A DNA stretch of 64,000 nucleotides from Bacteroidota bacterium (GCA_013697245.1 JACCXH010000050.1:124001-188000), one strand, 5' to 3'. Counted from the first letter of the stretch, positions 24,949-34,525 are shown. Notes: a model not told the origin generated them from the sequence alone. A program made the numbers and translations.

Positions 24949-24956
24949 TATTTTTG
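24949..24956 (+). promoter_or_regulatory. -7 box upstream of miaB
   Basis: TATTTTTG fits TAnnTTTG, 10 bases before the ATG at 24967. No clean -33 element at the right distance, so the call is tentative. Confidence 0.35.
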
Positions 24957-24966
24957 ATGGTTCAAA

Positions 24967-26403
24967 ATGAATCTCGAGGAAAAAATAATAGACGAAACCA
25001 TCCAAGGAAAACCTTTAATGGTGGAATCAAAAGTTTTAAATGGCAAAAAGCTCTTTTTAGAAAGTTATGGTTGCGCCATGAATTTTAGCGATAGCGAAAT
25101 TGTAGCCTCTATCTTGATAAAAGATGGTTACACTACCACTCAAAATTACGAAGAAGCTGATATTATTTTTGTGAATACCTGCGCTATCAGGGAGAATGCA
25201 GAACAAAAAGTACGTAACCGGTTAAATGATTTTAAACGCGTAAAACAAAAAAACCCAAAAGCCTTAGTTGGCGTTTTAGGTTGCATGGCCGAACGTTTAA
25301 AATCACAGTTCTTAGAGCAGGAAAAATTAGTGGACATTGTTGTTGGGCCAGATTCCTACCGCGATCTGCCAAATTTAATTGAAGAAGCCGAAGATGGCCA
25401 CAAAGCCATAAACGTTATATTAAGTAAAGAAGAAACTTATGCCGACCTAACGCCCGTGAGATTGGGTACAAATGGTGTAACTGCATTAATTAGTATTATG
25501 CGTGGTTGCGATAACATGTGTAGTTTTTGCGTGGTGCCTTTTACAAGAGGAAGAGAAAGAAGTCGCGACCCTGAAAGTATTGTTGCAGAAGCAAAAGATC
25601 TTTTTGAAAAAGGATATAAAGAAGTTACATTATTAGGGCAGAACGTAGATAGTTACCTATATAGCGGTGGCGGATTAAAAAAAGAAACGCTCACTGAAGA
25701 TCAAAAAAAGTCTGCCACTAATTTTGCGCAATTATTAGAAAGAGTTGCTCTAGTAAGTCCGGAATTACGAATTCGTTTTTCTACTTCGCATCCAAAAGAT
25801 ATGAGTGATGAAGTATTGGAAACGATGGCGAAGTATGAGAACATTTGCAAATATGTTCACTTACCGGTGCAAAGCGGTAACAGCAAAATTTTAGAAGCCA
25901 TGAACCGTGGTTATACGCGCGAATGGTATTTAAATAGGATTGAAGCGATAAACAGAATATTGCCGGGCTGTGGCATTAGCACAGATATTATTACCGGTTT
26001 TTGTGGTGAGACAGAAGAAGATCATGCAGATACGTTGAGTTTATTAAAACAAGTGCAATACGATTACGCGTTTTTATTTATGTACAGCGAGCGCCCGAAA
26101 ACATTAGCAGAACGTAAGTTTAAAGATGATGTACCGGAAGAAATTAAAAGTCGCAGGCAAAGCGAAATTGTTGCGGTGCAACGCGAAAACAGTGCTATTA
26201 AAACAAAAGCCGGTGTTGGAAAAATACACAAAGTTTTAATTGAAGGCTTCTCAAAAAAATCGAATGAAATGTTTATGGGAAGGAACACGCAGAATACTGT
26301 TTGTGTTTTCCCGAAAGAGAATTATAAAAAAGGAGATTATGTGAACGTGATGGTTACAAGTTGTACGGCATCAACATTGATCGGTGAAGTTGTAAAGGAT
26401 TAA
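24967..26403 (+). CDS. miaB: tRNA-2-methylthio-N6-dimethylallyladenosine synthase
   Basis: A 478-residue radical-SAM methylthiotransferase. The N-terminal UPF0004 domain holds the second cluster's cysteines ([33 protein letters not shown]). The radical-SAM motif is [21 protein letters not shown]-terminal TRAM domain is near 415-478. It adds the methylthio group to i6A37 in tRNAs reading UNN codons. It heads a run of genes on the same strand (activator, lptE, TPR-like protein, secG) whose order is common in Bacteroidota. Confidence 0.97.
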   Translation: MNLEEKIIDETIQGKPLMVESKVLNGKKLFLESYGCAMNFSDSEIVASILIKDGYTTTQNYEEADIIFVNTCAIRENAEQKVRNRLNDFKRVKQKNPKALVGVLGCMAERLKSQFLEQEKLVDIVVGPDSYRDLPNLIEEAEDGHKAINVILSKEETYADLTPVRLGTNGVTALISIMRGCDNMCSFCVVPFTRGRERSRDPESIVAEAKDLFEKGYKEVTLLGQNVDSYLYSGGGLKKETLTEDQKKSATNFAQLLERVALVSPELRIRFSTSHPKDMSDEVLETMAKYENICKYVHLPVQSGNSKILEAMNRGYTREWYLNRIEAINRILPGCGISTDIITGFCGETEEDHADTLSLLKQVQYDYAFLFMYSERPKTLAERKFKDDVPEEIKSRRQSEIVAVQRENSAIKTKAGVGKIHKVLIEGFSKKSNEMFMGRNTQNTVCVFPKENYKKGDYVNVMVTSCTASTLIGEVVKD

Positions 26404-26467
26404 TTATAAACGGAACTAAATAAATGTGTCTTGACTCCTGCTGTCTTGACTCTTGAATCTAGAACAA

Positions 26468-27700
26468 ATGAATACACAGGATCTTAAACAAAAATTCGGA
26501 ATAATAGGAAGTAATACATTACTTGAACGTGCTGTAGATATTGCGCGTCAGGTTGCCCCAACCGATCTTAATGTTGTAATTAATGGCGAGAGCGGAACCG
26601 GTAAAGAAGTTTTTCCGCAGATCATTCACCAAAACAGCGCAAGAAAACATGGTCCGTATATTGCCGTTAACTGCGGCGCTATACCCGAAGGAACGATTGA
26701 TAGTGAATTATTTGGCCACGAAAAAGGTGCATTTACCGGTGCAACAGAAGCGCGGAAAGGCTATTTTGAAGTGGCCAACGGCGGCACAATTTTTTTAGAC
26801 GAGGTTGGCGAATTACCTCTTGCCACACAAGCGCGTTTATTGCGCGTGTTAGAAAGTGGCGAATATATTAAAGTAGGAAGCAGCAAAGTTTTAAAAACAG
26901 ATGTACGTGTTGTGGCGGCCACTAACATTAATTTTTACCAGGCTTTGGAAAAAGAAAAATTCAGGGCCGATCTTTATTACCGTTTAAACACTGTGCCCAT
27001 CTATCTTCCGCCATTACGCGAAAGAAAAGACGATATCCATTTATTGTTTAGAAAGTTCACAAATGATTTTGCAGCCAAATACAGAATGCCTGTAATAAAA
27101 CTAACCGGTGATGCTGAGCAGGTTTTAATAAATTATTTTTGGCCCGGTAATATTCGTCAGCTAAAAAATATTGCAGAACAAATTTCTATTATTGAAAAAA
27201 ACCGAGAAATAAATGCGGAGCTACTTTTAAAATATTTGCCGCAATACAATTCAAGCAATGTACCAACAGTTTTAAGGAATGATAATTTTTCTTCCGGCTC
27301 TACTTTTGAAAACGCTGATAAAGAAATTATTTTTAAAGTAATGCGTGACACTCGTGCAGAATTAAATGATCTTAAAAAAGTGGTATACGACCTTGTTACA
27401 GCAGCAAGCGGAAAAATAAATAAAGAGGATGTTCAGATCATAAACAGGATATACAATAATGGTAATGACCATACCAACGATAATAGCGGCATTAGCTATA
27501 CACCGGTTATTCAGTCAGGTAATGCAAACCCACATGTTATTGAAGTAGAAGAGACTCTTTCTTTACAGGATAAAGAAATTGACATGATCAAAAAAGCTTT
27601 ACGCAAACACAAAGGCAAACGCAAATACGCTGCTAAAGAATTGGGGATAAGCGAAAGAACACTTTACCGGAAAATTAATGAATATAAAATTGAAGAATAA
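26468..27700 (+). CDS. Sigma-54-dependent Fis-family transcriptional activator
   Basis: A 410-residue protein started at the ATG at 26468. An in-frame TTG 15 bases upstream lies in a repeat-like stretch. The AAA+ domain begins almost at once, with Walker A GESGTGKE at 40-47, the sigma-54 contact loop GAFTGA at 87-92 intact, and Walker B GGTIFLDEVGEL at 105-116. A Fis-type helix-turn-helix ends the protein (KYAAKELGISERTLYRKINEY). There is no receiver or other sensory domain, so activity may be set by level or a partner protein. The intact GAFTGA loop implies real work with RpoN. Confidence 0.93.
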   Translation: MNTQDLKQKFGIIGSNTLLERAVDIARQVAPTDLNVVINGESGTGKEVFPQIIHQNSARKHGPYIAVNCGAIPEGTIDSELFGHEKGAFTGATEARKGYFEVANGGTIFLDEVGELPLATQARLLRVLESGEYIKVGSSKVLKTDVRVVAATNINFYQALEKEKFRADLYYRLNTVPIYLPPLRERKDDIHLLFRKFTNDFAAKYRMPVIKLTGDAEQVLINYFWPGNIRQLKNIAEQISIIEKNREINAELLLKYLPQYNSSNVPTVLRNDNFSSGSTFENADKEIIFKVMRDTRAELNDLKKVVYDLVTAASGKINKEDVQIINRIYNNGNDHTNDNSGISYTPVIQSGNANPHVIEVEETLSLQDKEIDMIKKALRKHKGKRKYAAKELGISERTLYRKINEYKIEE

Positions 27701-27702
27701 AC

Positions 27703-28203
27703 TTGCGTAATTTATTTACATATTTAATTTTATTTGTATTAACAATAAGCGCTTGTAAAACAAAAGTTTCGTTAAATGGCGCCACAATTCCACTAGAAGC
27801 AAAAACAATTAGCGTTGGTTTTTTTACAAATAATACTTCGTTGGGTGCGCCAAGCTTATCACAACGTTTTACCGAAAAATTGCGTGACGTTGTTTCACAA
27901 CAAACAAACCTTGCTTTAATAAAACAAAATGGCGACCTTCAATTTGAAGGTTATATATCTGATTACAATGTTTCGCCCATTGCTGTATCGGCCGATCAGG
28001 CCAGCCAAAACAGGATGACAATAAGTGTTAATGTAAAATATATAAATAAATTTGAAGAATCTAAAAGCTTTGAACAAACATTTACACGTTTTAAAGATGT
28101 AGCAAGCGATAAAAATATTTCAAGCATTGAACCAGAATTGGTGCAGGAAATATACAGACAACTAACAGAAGATATTTTTAACAAAGCATTTAATAATTGG
28201 TAA
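27703..28203 (+). CDS. lptE: LPS-assembly lipoprotein LptE
   Basis: A 166-residue lipoprotein with signal RNLFTYLILFVLTISAC. The only start that keeps the signal peptide is the TTG at 27703, two bases after the stop of the activator gene, so a non-ATG start is likely real. The mature part matches the Bacteroidota LptE family: TISVGFFTNNTSLGAPSLSQRFTEKLRD, NGDLQFEGYISDYNVSP, ISVNVKYINKFE, then a C-terminal helix. LptE plugs the LptD barrel and helps deliver lipopolysaccharide to the outer surface. The stop overlaps the next ATG (TAATG), so translation is coupled. Confidence 0.9.
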   Translation: MRNLFTYLILFVLTISACKTKVSLNGATIPLEAKTISVGFFTNNTSLGAPSLSQRFTEKLRDVVSQQTNLALIKQNGDLQFEGYISDYNVSPIAVSADQASQNRMTISVNVKYINKFEESKSFEQTFTRFKDVASDKNISSIEPELVQEIYRQLTEDIFNKAFNNW

Positions 28204-29111
28204 TGCAAGTAGCAGAACTTTTAAAATACATAAAAAACCCGGCTTTGCTTGATAAACAAAGTACCACCGACCTGCAAAAGTTGGTAAATGATTTCCCGTA
28301 TTTTCAAACTGCGCATTTATTACTAAGCATGTCATCAAAAAAATGGGATGCATCGGTTTACCAGCAAAGCCTTAAAAAAACAGCCATTGTTGCCACCAAC
28401 CGCTCGCATTTATTTCATTTGATCCACCAATTGGAAAATAATGTAGTTGTAGAAGCTGAAGAAAAAAATGAGCTTATTGCAAATGTTATAGAGCAAAATA
28501 ATAATAAAGAAGACCAAAAACACGAACTAGATATTTTAAAAGCAACCGAAGTTGTAACTGAAAATAAAAAAGAAGAGACTGTTGTTTCCACAAAAAAAAT
28601 ATTAGATCCTGAAGAGATTCTTGAAAAAGAAATTCAAAAACAAGTAGTAGAATCTTTTGTAGAAAAAGAGATCTTAAAAACGCAGGAGCTGCATCACCCA
28701 ATTGAAATTAAAAAAGAAGAGCCTTCCAACTTTAGTGACTGGTTATTATTTTTAAGGAAAAATAATGGTCAGTCGTATGAAAATATTGAAGAAAAAGTAA
28801 ACGAACAAAAAGAAAAAAATAAAATATCAACTAAAAAGGAAAAAAATAAAGCCTTAATTGATAAAATAATTGATACCAATCCCGGCCTGATAAGGAACAA
28901 AGAAGAACCTAAATTTTACACTCCTGATAGCAAGGCAAAAGAGAGCCTTGTTGAGAACGAACACCTGGTTACAGAGACTTTGGCCAAGATCTACGCTTTG
29001 CAAGGTAGTGTAAATAAGGCAGTTAGAGCTTATGAAATATTAAGTTTGAAATTTCCACAAAAAAGTGCTTACTTTGCATCCCTGATTGAAAAATTAAAAA
29101 ACAACCAATAA
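28203..29111 (+). CDS. TPR-like hypothetical protein of the lptE-secG cluster
   Basis: A 302-residue protein started at the ATG at 28203, which overlaps the lptE stop. Residues 1-75 are a folded helical domain (VAELLKYIKNPALLDKQS, DLQKLVNDFPYFQTAHLLL). The middle, about 80-220, is a highly charged Lys/Glu stretch likely disordered or coiled. The last 60 residues form a TPR-like pair (LVTETLAKIYALQGSVNKAVRAYEILSLKFPQKSAYFASLIEKLK). No signal peptide or membrane segment is visible. This gene sits between lptE and secG in many Bacteroidota, but its role is unknown to me. Confidence 0.8.
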   Translation: MQVAELLKYIKNPALLDKQSTTDLQKLVNDFPYFQTAHLLLSMSSKKWDASVYQQSLKKTAIVATNRSHLFHLIHQLENNVVVEAEEKNELIANVIEQNNNKEDQKHELDILKATEVVTENKKEETVVSTKKILDPEEILEKEIQKQVVESFVEKEILKTQELHHPIEIKKEEPSNFSDWLLFLRKNNGQSYENIEEKVNEQKEKNKISTKKEKNKALIDKIIDTNPGLIRNKEEPKFYTPDSKAKESLVENEHLVTETLAKIYALQGSVNKAVRAYEILSLKFPQKSAYFASLIEKLKNNQ

Positions 29112-29123
29112 AAAATATATAAC

Positions 29124-29465
29124 ATGATCTTTTCGATTTTAATTATTGTAGTGTGTATCTTACTGATCTTAGTTGTATTAGTACAAAACTCAAAAGGTGG
29201 TGGTATCCAAAGTCAATTTGGTGCTGCAACTCAAATTATGGGTGTTAAACGTGGTACTGAGTTCATTGAGAAAGCAACCTGGGGTTTAGCTATGGTACTA
29301 ATAGTTCTAAGCATTTTAATGGCTCCTAAAAGCAGCATGACCCAAACTTCAAACGAAGACAATGGTTCTATTGCTAAAAAGAAAGCACAAACTGCTGTGC
29401 AACAACAAGCACCGGTGCAACAAACACCGGTACAACAAATGCCGCCTTCAGAAAAACCTAAATAA
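29124..29465 (+). CDS. secG: Preprotein translocase subunit SecG
   Basis: A 113-residue membrane protein: TM1 at about 1-20 (MIFSILIIVVCILLILVVLV), the family motif QNSKGGGIQSQFG, then TM2 at about 50-70 (KATWGLAMVLIVLSILMAP), and a Gln/Pro-rich C-terminal tail. It is the auxiliary SecYEG subunit that assists export of precursors, including the Sec-dependent T9SS substrates seen here. The start lies 12 bases after the TPR-like gene, and a terminator follows. Confidence 0.95.
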   Translation: MIFSILIIVVCILLILVVLVQNSKGGGIQSQFGAATQIMGVKRGTEFIEKATWGLAMVLIVLSILMAPKSSMTQTSNEDNGSIAKKKAQTAVQQQAPVQQTPVQQMPPSEKPK

Positions 29466-29485
29466 TAAAATTCACTGACGATTTA

Positions 29486-29514
29486 AAAAGCCACCTTTAA
29501 CAGGTGGCTTTTTT
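29486..29514 (+). terminator. Rho-independent terminator after secG
   Basis: AAGCCACCT / AGGTGGCTT stem with a 5-base loop, then a T run. Confidence 0.9.
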
Positions 29515-29554
29515 ATTTATACACAGTTTTTAGTTATTAATTGATTAGTCTTTT

Positions 29555-29562
29555 TAACTTTG
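29555..29562 (+). promoter_or_regulatory. -7 box of the aspartate kinase gene
   Basis: TAACTTTG, an exact TAnnTTTG match, 13 bases before the ATG at 29576. Confidence 0.5.
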
Positions 29563-29575
29563 TAAAAAATAATTT

Positions 29576-30853
29576 ATGCAGGTTTTTAAATTTGGTGGTG
29601 CCTCTGTTAAAGATGCGGATTCGGTAAAAAATGTTGCCTCTATTTTAAAGAAACATGCTGACCGATCTACTCTTGTTGTTATTTCGGCAATGGGTAAAAC
29701 TACAAATAAACTTGAAGAATTAGTTAACGCTTATTTTTATAAAGAAGGAGATATTCAAACTATTTTAGCAGAACTTAAAACCTATCACCTTTCTATTTTA
29801 GAGCAATTAGTTCCTGACAAAAAAAATACCATTTATAACGATATTGAAAATGTTTTTGTAGAATTGTTATGGGCACTCGAAGAAGAGCCTTCTTCAACCT
29901 ACAATCATCATTACGATCAAATGGTTTCGCAGGGCGAAGTACTGGCCACAAAAATAGTTTCAGGTTATTTAAATGAAACTGGCATAAAAAATAAATGGAT
30001 AGATGCGCGCGGATTTATTCAAACCGATAATTCGTATCGCGAAGGAAAAGTAGATTATGAATTAAGTCAGCAGTTGGTCACAAACGAATTGTTGCCGATA
30101 TTTAATTCGCAAAACATTATTATTACACAAGGTTTTATTGGCGGCACATCTGAGAATTATACAACCACCCTTGGTCGCGAGGGAAGTGACTACACCGCCG
30201 CCCTACTCGCTTATTTTACAGATGCTACGCAGGTAATTATTTGGAAAGATGTGCCCGGTGTTTTAAATGCCGATCCGAAATATTTTAAGAACACAAAAAA
30301 AATTGATGAGTTAACCTATCATGATGCTATTGAGCTGACCTATTTTGGCGCTTCGGTCATTCATCCCAAAACAATTAAGCCACTGCAAAATAAAAACATT
30401 CCTTTATTCGTTAAATCGTTCATTAAACCTGATGACGAAGGCACAGTGATAAAAGACAGCGACAAGCGTAACAATGTGCCAAGCTATATTTTTAAAACAA
30501 ATCAAATCCTTTTATCCATTCAGCCAAAAGATTTCAGTTTTATTGCCGAAGATAATCTAAGCGCTATTTTTACTTTGTTCTCGAAGAATAATGTACATGT
30601 GAATATGATGCAGAACTCAGCCATTAGTTTTAGTGTTTGTATGGATGATGATCATCATAAGATAGAACCGCTTTTGAATGACCTGCAACAACAGTTTAAG
30701 GTACTTTATAATAAGAATGTGCAATTAATGACCATTCGTAATTACGACCAGGAAACCATTGCTAAATTAAGTCAGGATAAGATTATTATTATTGAGCAAC
30801 GAAGCCGTAACACGCATCAAATGGTAATGAAAGAGGATTCGGCCTCATCCTAA
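29576..30853 (+). CDS. Aspartate kinase
   Basis: A 425-residue monofunctional enzyme that phosphorylates aspartate, the entry to lysine, threonine and methionine synthesis. It begins with KFGGASVKDADSVKNV, has FIGGTSENYTTTLGREGSDYTAALLA in the catalytic domain and WKDVPGVLNADPKYF near 225-240. A C-terminal ACT-type region starts near 310 (ILLSIQPKDFSFIAEDNLSAIFTLFSKNNVHVNMM). It is monocistronic, with its own -7 box. The last codons and the stop lie inside a palindromic repeat element, so the final residues (KEDSASS) may be shaped by that insertion. The exact paralogue type (lysC, thrA-like) cannot be decided. Confidence 0.93.
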   Translation: MQVFKFGGASVKDADSVKNVASILKKHADRSTLVVISAMGKTTNKLEELVNAYFYKEGDIQTILAELKTYHLSILEQLVPDKKNTIYNDIENVFVELLWALEEEPSSTYNHHYDQMVSQGEVLATKIVSGYLNETGIKNKWIDARGFIQTDNSYREGKVDYELSQQLVTNELLPIFNSQNIIITQGFIGGTSENYTTTLGREGSDYTAALLAYFTDATQVIIWKDVPGVLNADPKYFKNTKKIDELTYHDAIELTYFGASVIHPKTIKPLQNKNIPLFVKSFIKPDDEGTVIKDSDKRNNVPSYIFKTNQILLSIQPKDFSFIAEDNLSAIFTLFSKNNVHVNMMQNSAISFSVCMDDDHHKIEPLLNDLQQQFKVLYNKNVQLMTIRNYDQETIAKLSQDKIIIIEQRSRNTHQMVMKEDSASS

Positions 30854-30924
30854 ACCCTTCTCCTTTAGAGAAGGACTTCACTAAGAGTTTCCCTCTCCTA
30901 TGGAGAGGAACGGAAGGGTGAGGC
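30842..30924. repeat. Three-way palindromic element
   Basis: The outer stem pairs GCCTCA (30842-30847) with TGAGGC (30919-30924), extended by an ACCCTT / AAGGGT pairing. Two inner hairpins follow: CCTTCTC/GAGAAGG (30856-30874) and CCTCTCC/GGAGAGG (30892-30908). It lies between two converging genes, overlapping one stop codon and touching the other. Related sequences are seen at 55180-55211 and 55626-55651. Confidence 0.7.
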
Positions 30925-33195
30925 TTATTCCTTTACGATTTTTATCGTTTTCAATACAGAATTTGAACCGCTGACTTTTAAAAGATAAACGCCGGATGAT
31001 AACGCTTCAGTATTCATTTTTAAATTTCCTTCACTGGAAATATTATCGAATGTAGAACTTATTACTAACTTGCCTTGCATATCTATAACTTCAAGAGTTA
31101 GTTCTTTTGCTTCTACATTTTTGTAGTTAAAGTTCAACGTGTTGCCTACCGGCGATTCTACAAAGAATTCAGAAGCAGTTGCCAACTCATTGATACCCGT
31201 TGCCAAACAAACCGGCAGCGTTACAATGTATGGTAATTTATTATACTCTGTAATGGTCAATAATAAACTTTGGCTTGTGCTAAATGTTTGCGTTAAAGCA
31301 ATATTTGTATTTGCAGAAGTAATTAGTGAGGCACCAATTATTTGATTGTTTTGCGAAATACTTGCATAAGTATTCACACCAAAAGAAGAGGTCACAGAAA
31401 AAGAGGTAACGTTTTGTTGGATACATGGATCGTGATTTGCCGTAATATTTGTTGGCACCAAACAACGGAACATGCACGATGGATCGCCAAATAATACCCA
31501 AGTCTCCATTAACTCATCGCCGGTTGCAGTTGGATAATCATCCAGCATGTGCATTTGTCCGTTATAGAATAAACCACCCATGGTATATTTTTTATTGTTC
31601 AGATATTGATCGGAGATGATATCGCCTATCTCATCTTCAGTATCCATAGGCTCTGCCCAGGCCATTAAAATAGATGAGCCGGCAGAAGCAATTGCACCGG
31701 TTGGCCCTGTTGCATTTTTTGCACGCAAAAATGTTTCAGACAAACAAGTGCCCCCAATAAAAGTTCCATTATTGCAAGCCACTTGAACAGAGAACGGATA
31801 CATACCGTTATTAGTTGCGGCATTAATATTACTGCTACTGTAATTACTGGTTACACACACATTTTGTGCGCCATGACCACAATATAAAAAAATAGAAGAA
31901 CCGCCATTAACCGCATTTGAAACCATTGTAGCATTCGGATCTCCGGCCGCGTCATTACCGGCGTGTGAGCTATCGTAAAATTCGTGAAAATACGTGTAAC
32001 CATTTGCCACTAACTTATTTCCGATCTTGCGAATATGTTGCCAATCTGCTTCACCCTCGTCACCAATACCATAGCCCTGATTTGAACCAATACCGATTCC
32101 TTTTGTATACCAAGATCCGGCCATCGGAGTTTTCTCATATTCTAAAGTACGGTTAACCATGGTGGTAATATCGGTTGCTAATGCAGATGAAAAACGGCCT
32201 ACCATAATTTCAGGATAATGATCGTTACCACTTAACAAACCATAATAAGAATCACTCCATTTTGTTTCAGAACCCGAGGGCCCGGCATTGTAAGCATTAA
32301 TTTGCTCATGATCGCCAACTATTAAAACATATAATAAATTTGGATGCGAGGCGTAATAATTTTGAATATAGGTTTGAACCTGGGCATAAGTTGTACCGCT
32401 TGTTGCAGATGAAACCAGTTCTGTTTTAATTCCTTTTTGATTTTTCCAATCTGCCAAAGGTTGTATGTTTGTTAAAAAAGCTGGGTGGTAAAGAATTAAC
32501 ATGTCACCAAATTCATTAATTGGCGTATATTGAACTTTAGCATTTGCAAGAACAGAAGGCAAATTCAAAAAACGGTTAGTCATTAGTTCTTTTTCTTCAT
32601 TAGAAGTAAATGTTGGTGCATTAAAATTTATTTTTCGACCGTTTGCACTTACATAAGAAATTTTAAAAACGATTTTATTAATTACTCTTAATTTATTTGT
32701 AACAGGATTTGTTTGAACCGGAAAAATACTTAACGAAACGCCTTTTTGATCCCTTAATAAATATGTAGAGTTAATTGCGGCAGGATCTGCCGGGTAAAAA
32801 CTATTTTTTTGATACACATTTCCAAAAACATAAGGTATTTCTTCGGGGTTAATATTACGTGTTAAACTTCCTTTAGATGGTGCAAGCGCCACGTTATTGA
32901 CCTCGGAGTAATCGTTAGAAAGAATCTCTAATTTTGGAAATGCGTTATTTGGAATAGCTAAAGAAACAGAAGAACGCAGTACCTGTGGAAAGCCCACATT
33001 TAAAACCGGCACGCAACCAGTTGCATATATTTTTTGATAGTTTTTACCGTTGATATTAACGGACTGTTGATCCATACCTGAAAAAGTATATTCAACCGTT
33101 ACCGAATTTGCTTCGGATTTAATTATTTTAAAACCATCTTTTGCGATGATCGAAAATGAAGCGGCAATAAAAAGAAATGATAAGAGTTTTTTCAT
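30925..33195 (-). CDS. Gingipain-family (C25) cysteine peptidase, T9SS-secreted
   Basis: A 756-residue exported protease. Signal peptide MKKLLSFLFIAASFSIIA, then a propeptide of about 200 residues (ending near SNEEKELMTNRFLN), then the caspase-fold peptidase domain. Catalytic H441 lies in LYCGHGA and the nucleophile C474 in VACNNGTF. An Ig-like segment follows (PTNITANHDPCIQQNVTSFS). It ends with a sorting domain (FFVESPVGNTLNFNYKN, then LSSGVYLLKVSGSN). In the family this domain cleaves after Arg or Lys, but specificity cannot be read here. It stands alone on the minus strand. Confidence 0.9.
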   Translation of the reverse strand: MKKLLSFLFIAASFSIIAKDGFKIIKSEANSVTVEYTFSGMDQQSVNINGKNYQKIYATGCVPVLNVGFPQVLRSSVSLAIPNNAFPKLEILSNDYSEVNNVALAPSKGSLTRNINPEEIPYVFGNVYQKNSFYPADPAAINSTYLLRDQKGVSLSIFPVQTNPVTNKLRVINKIVFKISYVSANGRKINFNAPTFTSNEEKELMTNRFLNLPSVLANAKVQYTPINEFGDMLILYHPAFLTNIQPLADWKNQKGIKTELVSSATSGTTYAQVQTYIQNYYASHPNLLYVLIVGDHEQINAYNAGPSGSETKWSDSYYGLLSGNDHYPEIMVGRFSSALATDITTMVNRTLEYEKTPMAGSWYTKGIGIGSNQGYGIGDEGEADWQHIRKIGNKLVANGYTYFHEFYDSSHAGNDAAGDPNATMVSNAVNGGSSIFLYCGHGAQNVCVTSNYSSSNINAATNNGMYPFSVQVACNNGTFIGGTCLSETFLRAKNATGPTGAIASAGSSILMAWAEPMDTEDEIGDIISDQYLNNKKYTMGGLFYNGQMHMLDDYPTATGDELMETWVLFGDPSCMFRCLVPTNITANHDPCIQQNVTSFSVTSSFGVNTYASISQNNQIIGASLITSANTNIALTQTFSTSQSLLLTITEYNKLPYIVTLPVCLATGINELATASEFFVESPVGNTLNFNYKNVEAKELTLEVIDMQGKLVISSTFDNISSEGNLKMNTEALSSGVYLLKVSGSNSVLKTIKIVKE

Positions 33196-33261
33196 AATCA
33201 GTGTTTTAGCTTATTAAAGATAAACTAAAAACAGTTAAAAGACAATAATTAGTATAAAAAT

Positions 33262-33885
33262 TTACATTTTATAATAAACTACTTTTTTGGTCTCAAAAAA
33301 CTCTTCATTAAAGTAATCTTTAAGATCATAGAATTTAGCATGATCAAAGAATTTTCCGAATTCTTCTTTTAGATCGCCACCTTTTAAATACAGAATGCCG
33401 TGAGGCAGATCATTAAAGTTTTCTTTTAAGAATTTATTCCTTACCCAGTTGTAAAACACCGGAAACTCAGTAACAGCCCTACTAACTACGAAATGAAATT
33501 TTTGATCAATGTCCTCTGCCCTGCTATGCATACCTCTAACATTGCTAAGCTCAAGTGCGGTTGCTATTTCATTCACCACTTTTATTTTTTTACCGATACT
33601 ATCTGCCAATAAAAATTGCGAGTCGGGAAATAAAATAGCTAAGGGAATACCTGGAAAACCACCACCGCTGCCAACATCCAGTATCTGTGTATTTGGTTTA
33701 AACTTTATTACTTTTGCAATACCTAACGAATGCAGCACATGGCGTTCGTACAACAGATCAATGTCTTTTCTAGATATCACATTTATCTGCTCATTCCAAT
33801 GACTGTACAATTTAAACAATTGCTCAAATTGTGAAAACTGTGTTGGCGTTAGCTCCGGAAAATATTTTGTAATAATAGAAAGCAT
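33262..33885 (-). CDS. rsmG: 16S rRNA (guanine527-N7)-methyltransferase
   Basis: A 207-residue SAM-dependent methyltransferase. SAM-binding motif I ILDVGSGGGFPGIPLAILFP is near 68-87, motif II FLLADSIGKKIKVVNEIA follows, and HFVVSRAVTEFPVFYNWV marks the catalytic region. It methylates N7 of G527 in the small-subunit rRNA. It is the last of three minus-strand genes (glycosyltransferase, ECF sigma, rsmG), 16 bases after the sigma factor. Confidence 0.94.
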   Translation of the reverse strand: MLSIITKYFPELTPTQFSQFEQLFKLYSHWNEQINVISRKDIDLLYERHVLHSLGIAKVIKFKPNTQILDVGSGGGFPGIPLAILFPDSQFLLADSIGKKIKVVNEIATALELSNVRGMHSRAEDIDQKFHFVVSRAVTEFPVFYNWVRNKFLKENFNDLPHGILYLKGGDLKEEFGKFFDHAKFYDLKDYFNEEFFETKKVVYYKM

Positions 33886-33901
33886 TTAAAAAGAATTAAA
33901 C

Positions 33902-34525
33902 TCAGATCTTTTCGTCACGTTTCTTTAATGCATTGTATAAAAGATCGCGGGCCCTAAATAATTGGGCCTTAATAGTACCAATTGGTAAACCTAAACGTTG
34001 CGAAATTTCTTCGTGACTCATTTCCTGGAAATAAAAAAGTTCGATCATCTCTTTATACTTTGGTTTTAAATTATCCACCAAAAGACGTACTAACTCTACT
34101 TTTTGTTTACGAATAAAATGTTCTTCTGGGTCAAGGGTGTTGGACTTAATATTGCCAGCATGATCAGAGCTTTCATCGTTACCGGATTTATTATCAATAG
34201 AAATAGAATATTTTTGTTTCTTGCGGCGAATAAAATCGATCGCATTATTACTGGCAATTTTAAATAACCAAGTGCTAAAAGCAAAATCGGGACTATAATG
34301 TTCTAGTTTTTTAAATGCCCGGCCAAAAGCCTCTATCGTAAGATCTTCAGCATCGTCCTTATTACTGCACATCTTAAGCATCATAAAATAAACGCTCTCA
34401 CGGTACCTTTGCAGCAATTCGGCATAGGCTTTCTGATCGCCTTTATCCAAAGCCAACCGCACTAATCTATAATCATAAACAGCTTTAGTGGTAAGATGTT
34501 GCTCGTGATTTTCTAGTTCGTCCAC
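33902..34525 (-). CDS. ECF-type RNA polymerase sigma factor
   Basis: A 207-residue sigma-70 family protein with region 2 (YAELLQRYRESVYFMMLKMCSNKDDAEDLTIEAFGRAFKKLEHYSPDFAFSTWLFKIASNNAIDFIRRKKQ, split by turns) and region 4 (LKPKYKEMIELFYFQEMSHEEISQRLGLPIGTIKAQLFRARDLLYNAL). About 30 acidic residues link them. No anti-sigma gene is adjacent. Its ATG lies 13 bases inside the 3' end of the glycosyltransferase gene, so the two are translationally coupled. This gene order is common in Bacteroidota. Confidence 0.93.
   Translation of the reverse strand: MDELENHEQHLTTKAVYDYRLVRLALDKGDQKAYAELLQRYRESVYFMMLKMCSNKDDAEDLTIEAFGRAFKKLEHYSPDFAFSTWLFKIASNNAIDFIRRKKQKYSISIDNKSGNDESSDHAGNIKSNTLDPEEHFIRKQKVELVRLLVDNLKPKYKEMIELFYFQEMSHEEISQRLGLPIGTIKAQLFRARDLLYNALKKRDEKI

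Noticed and set aside
24733-25005. Minus-strand frame over the topA-miaB gap
   Set aside because: Overlaps both real gene starts and the promoter region; composition is that of AT-rich intergenic DNA.
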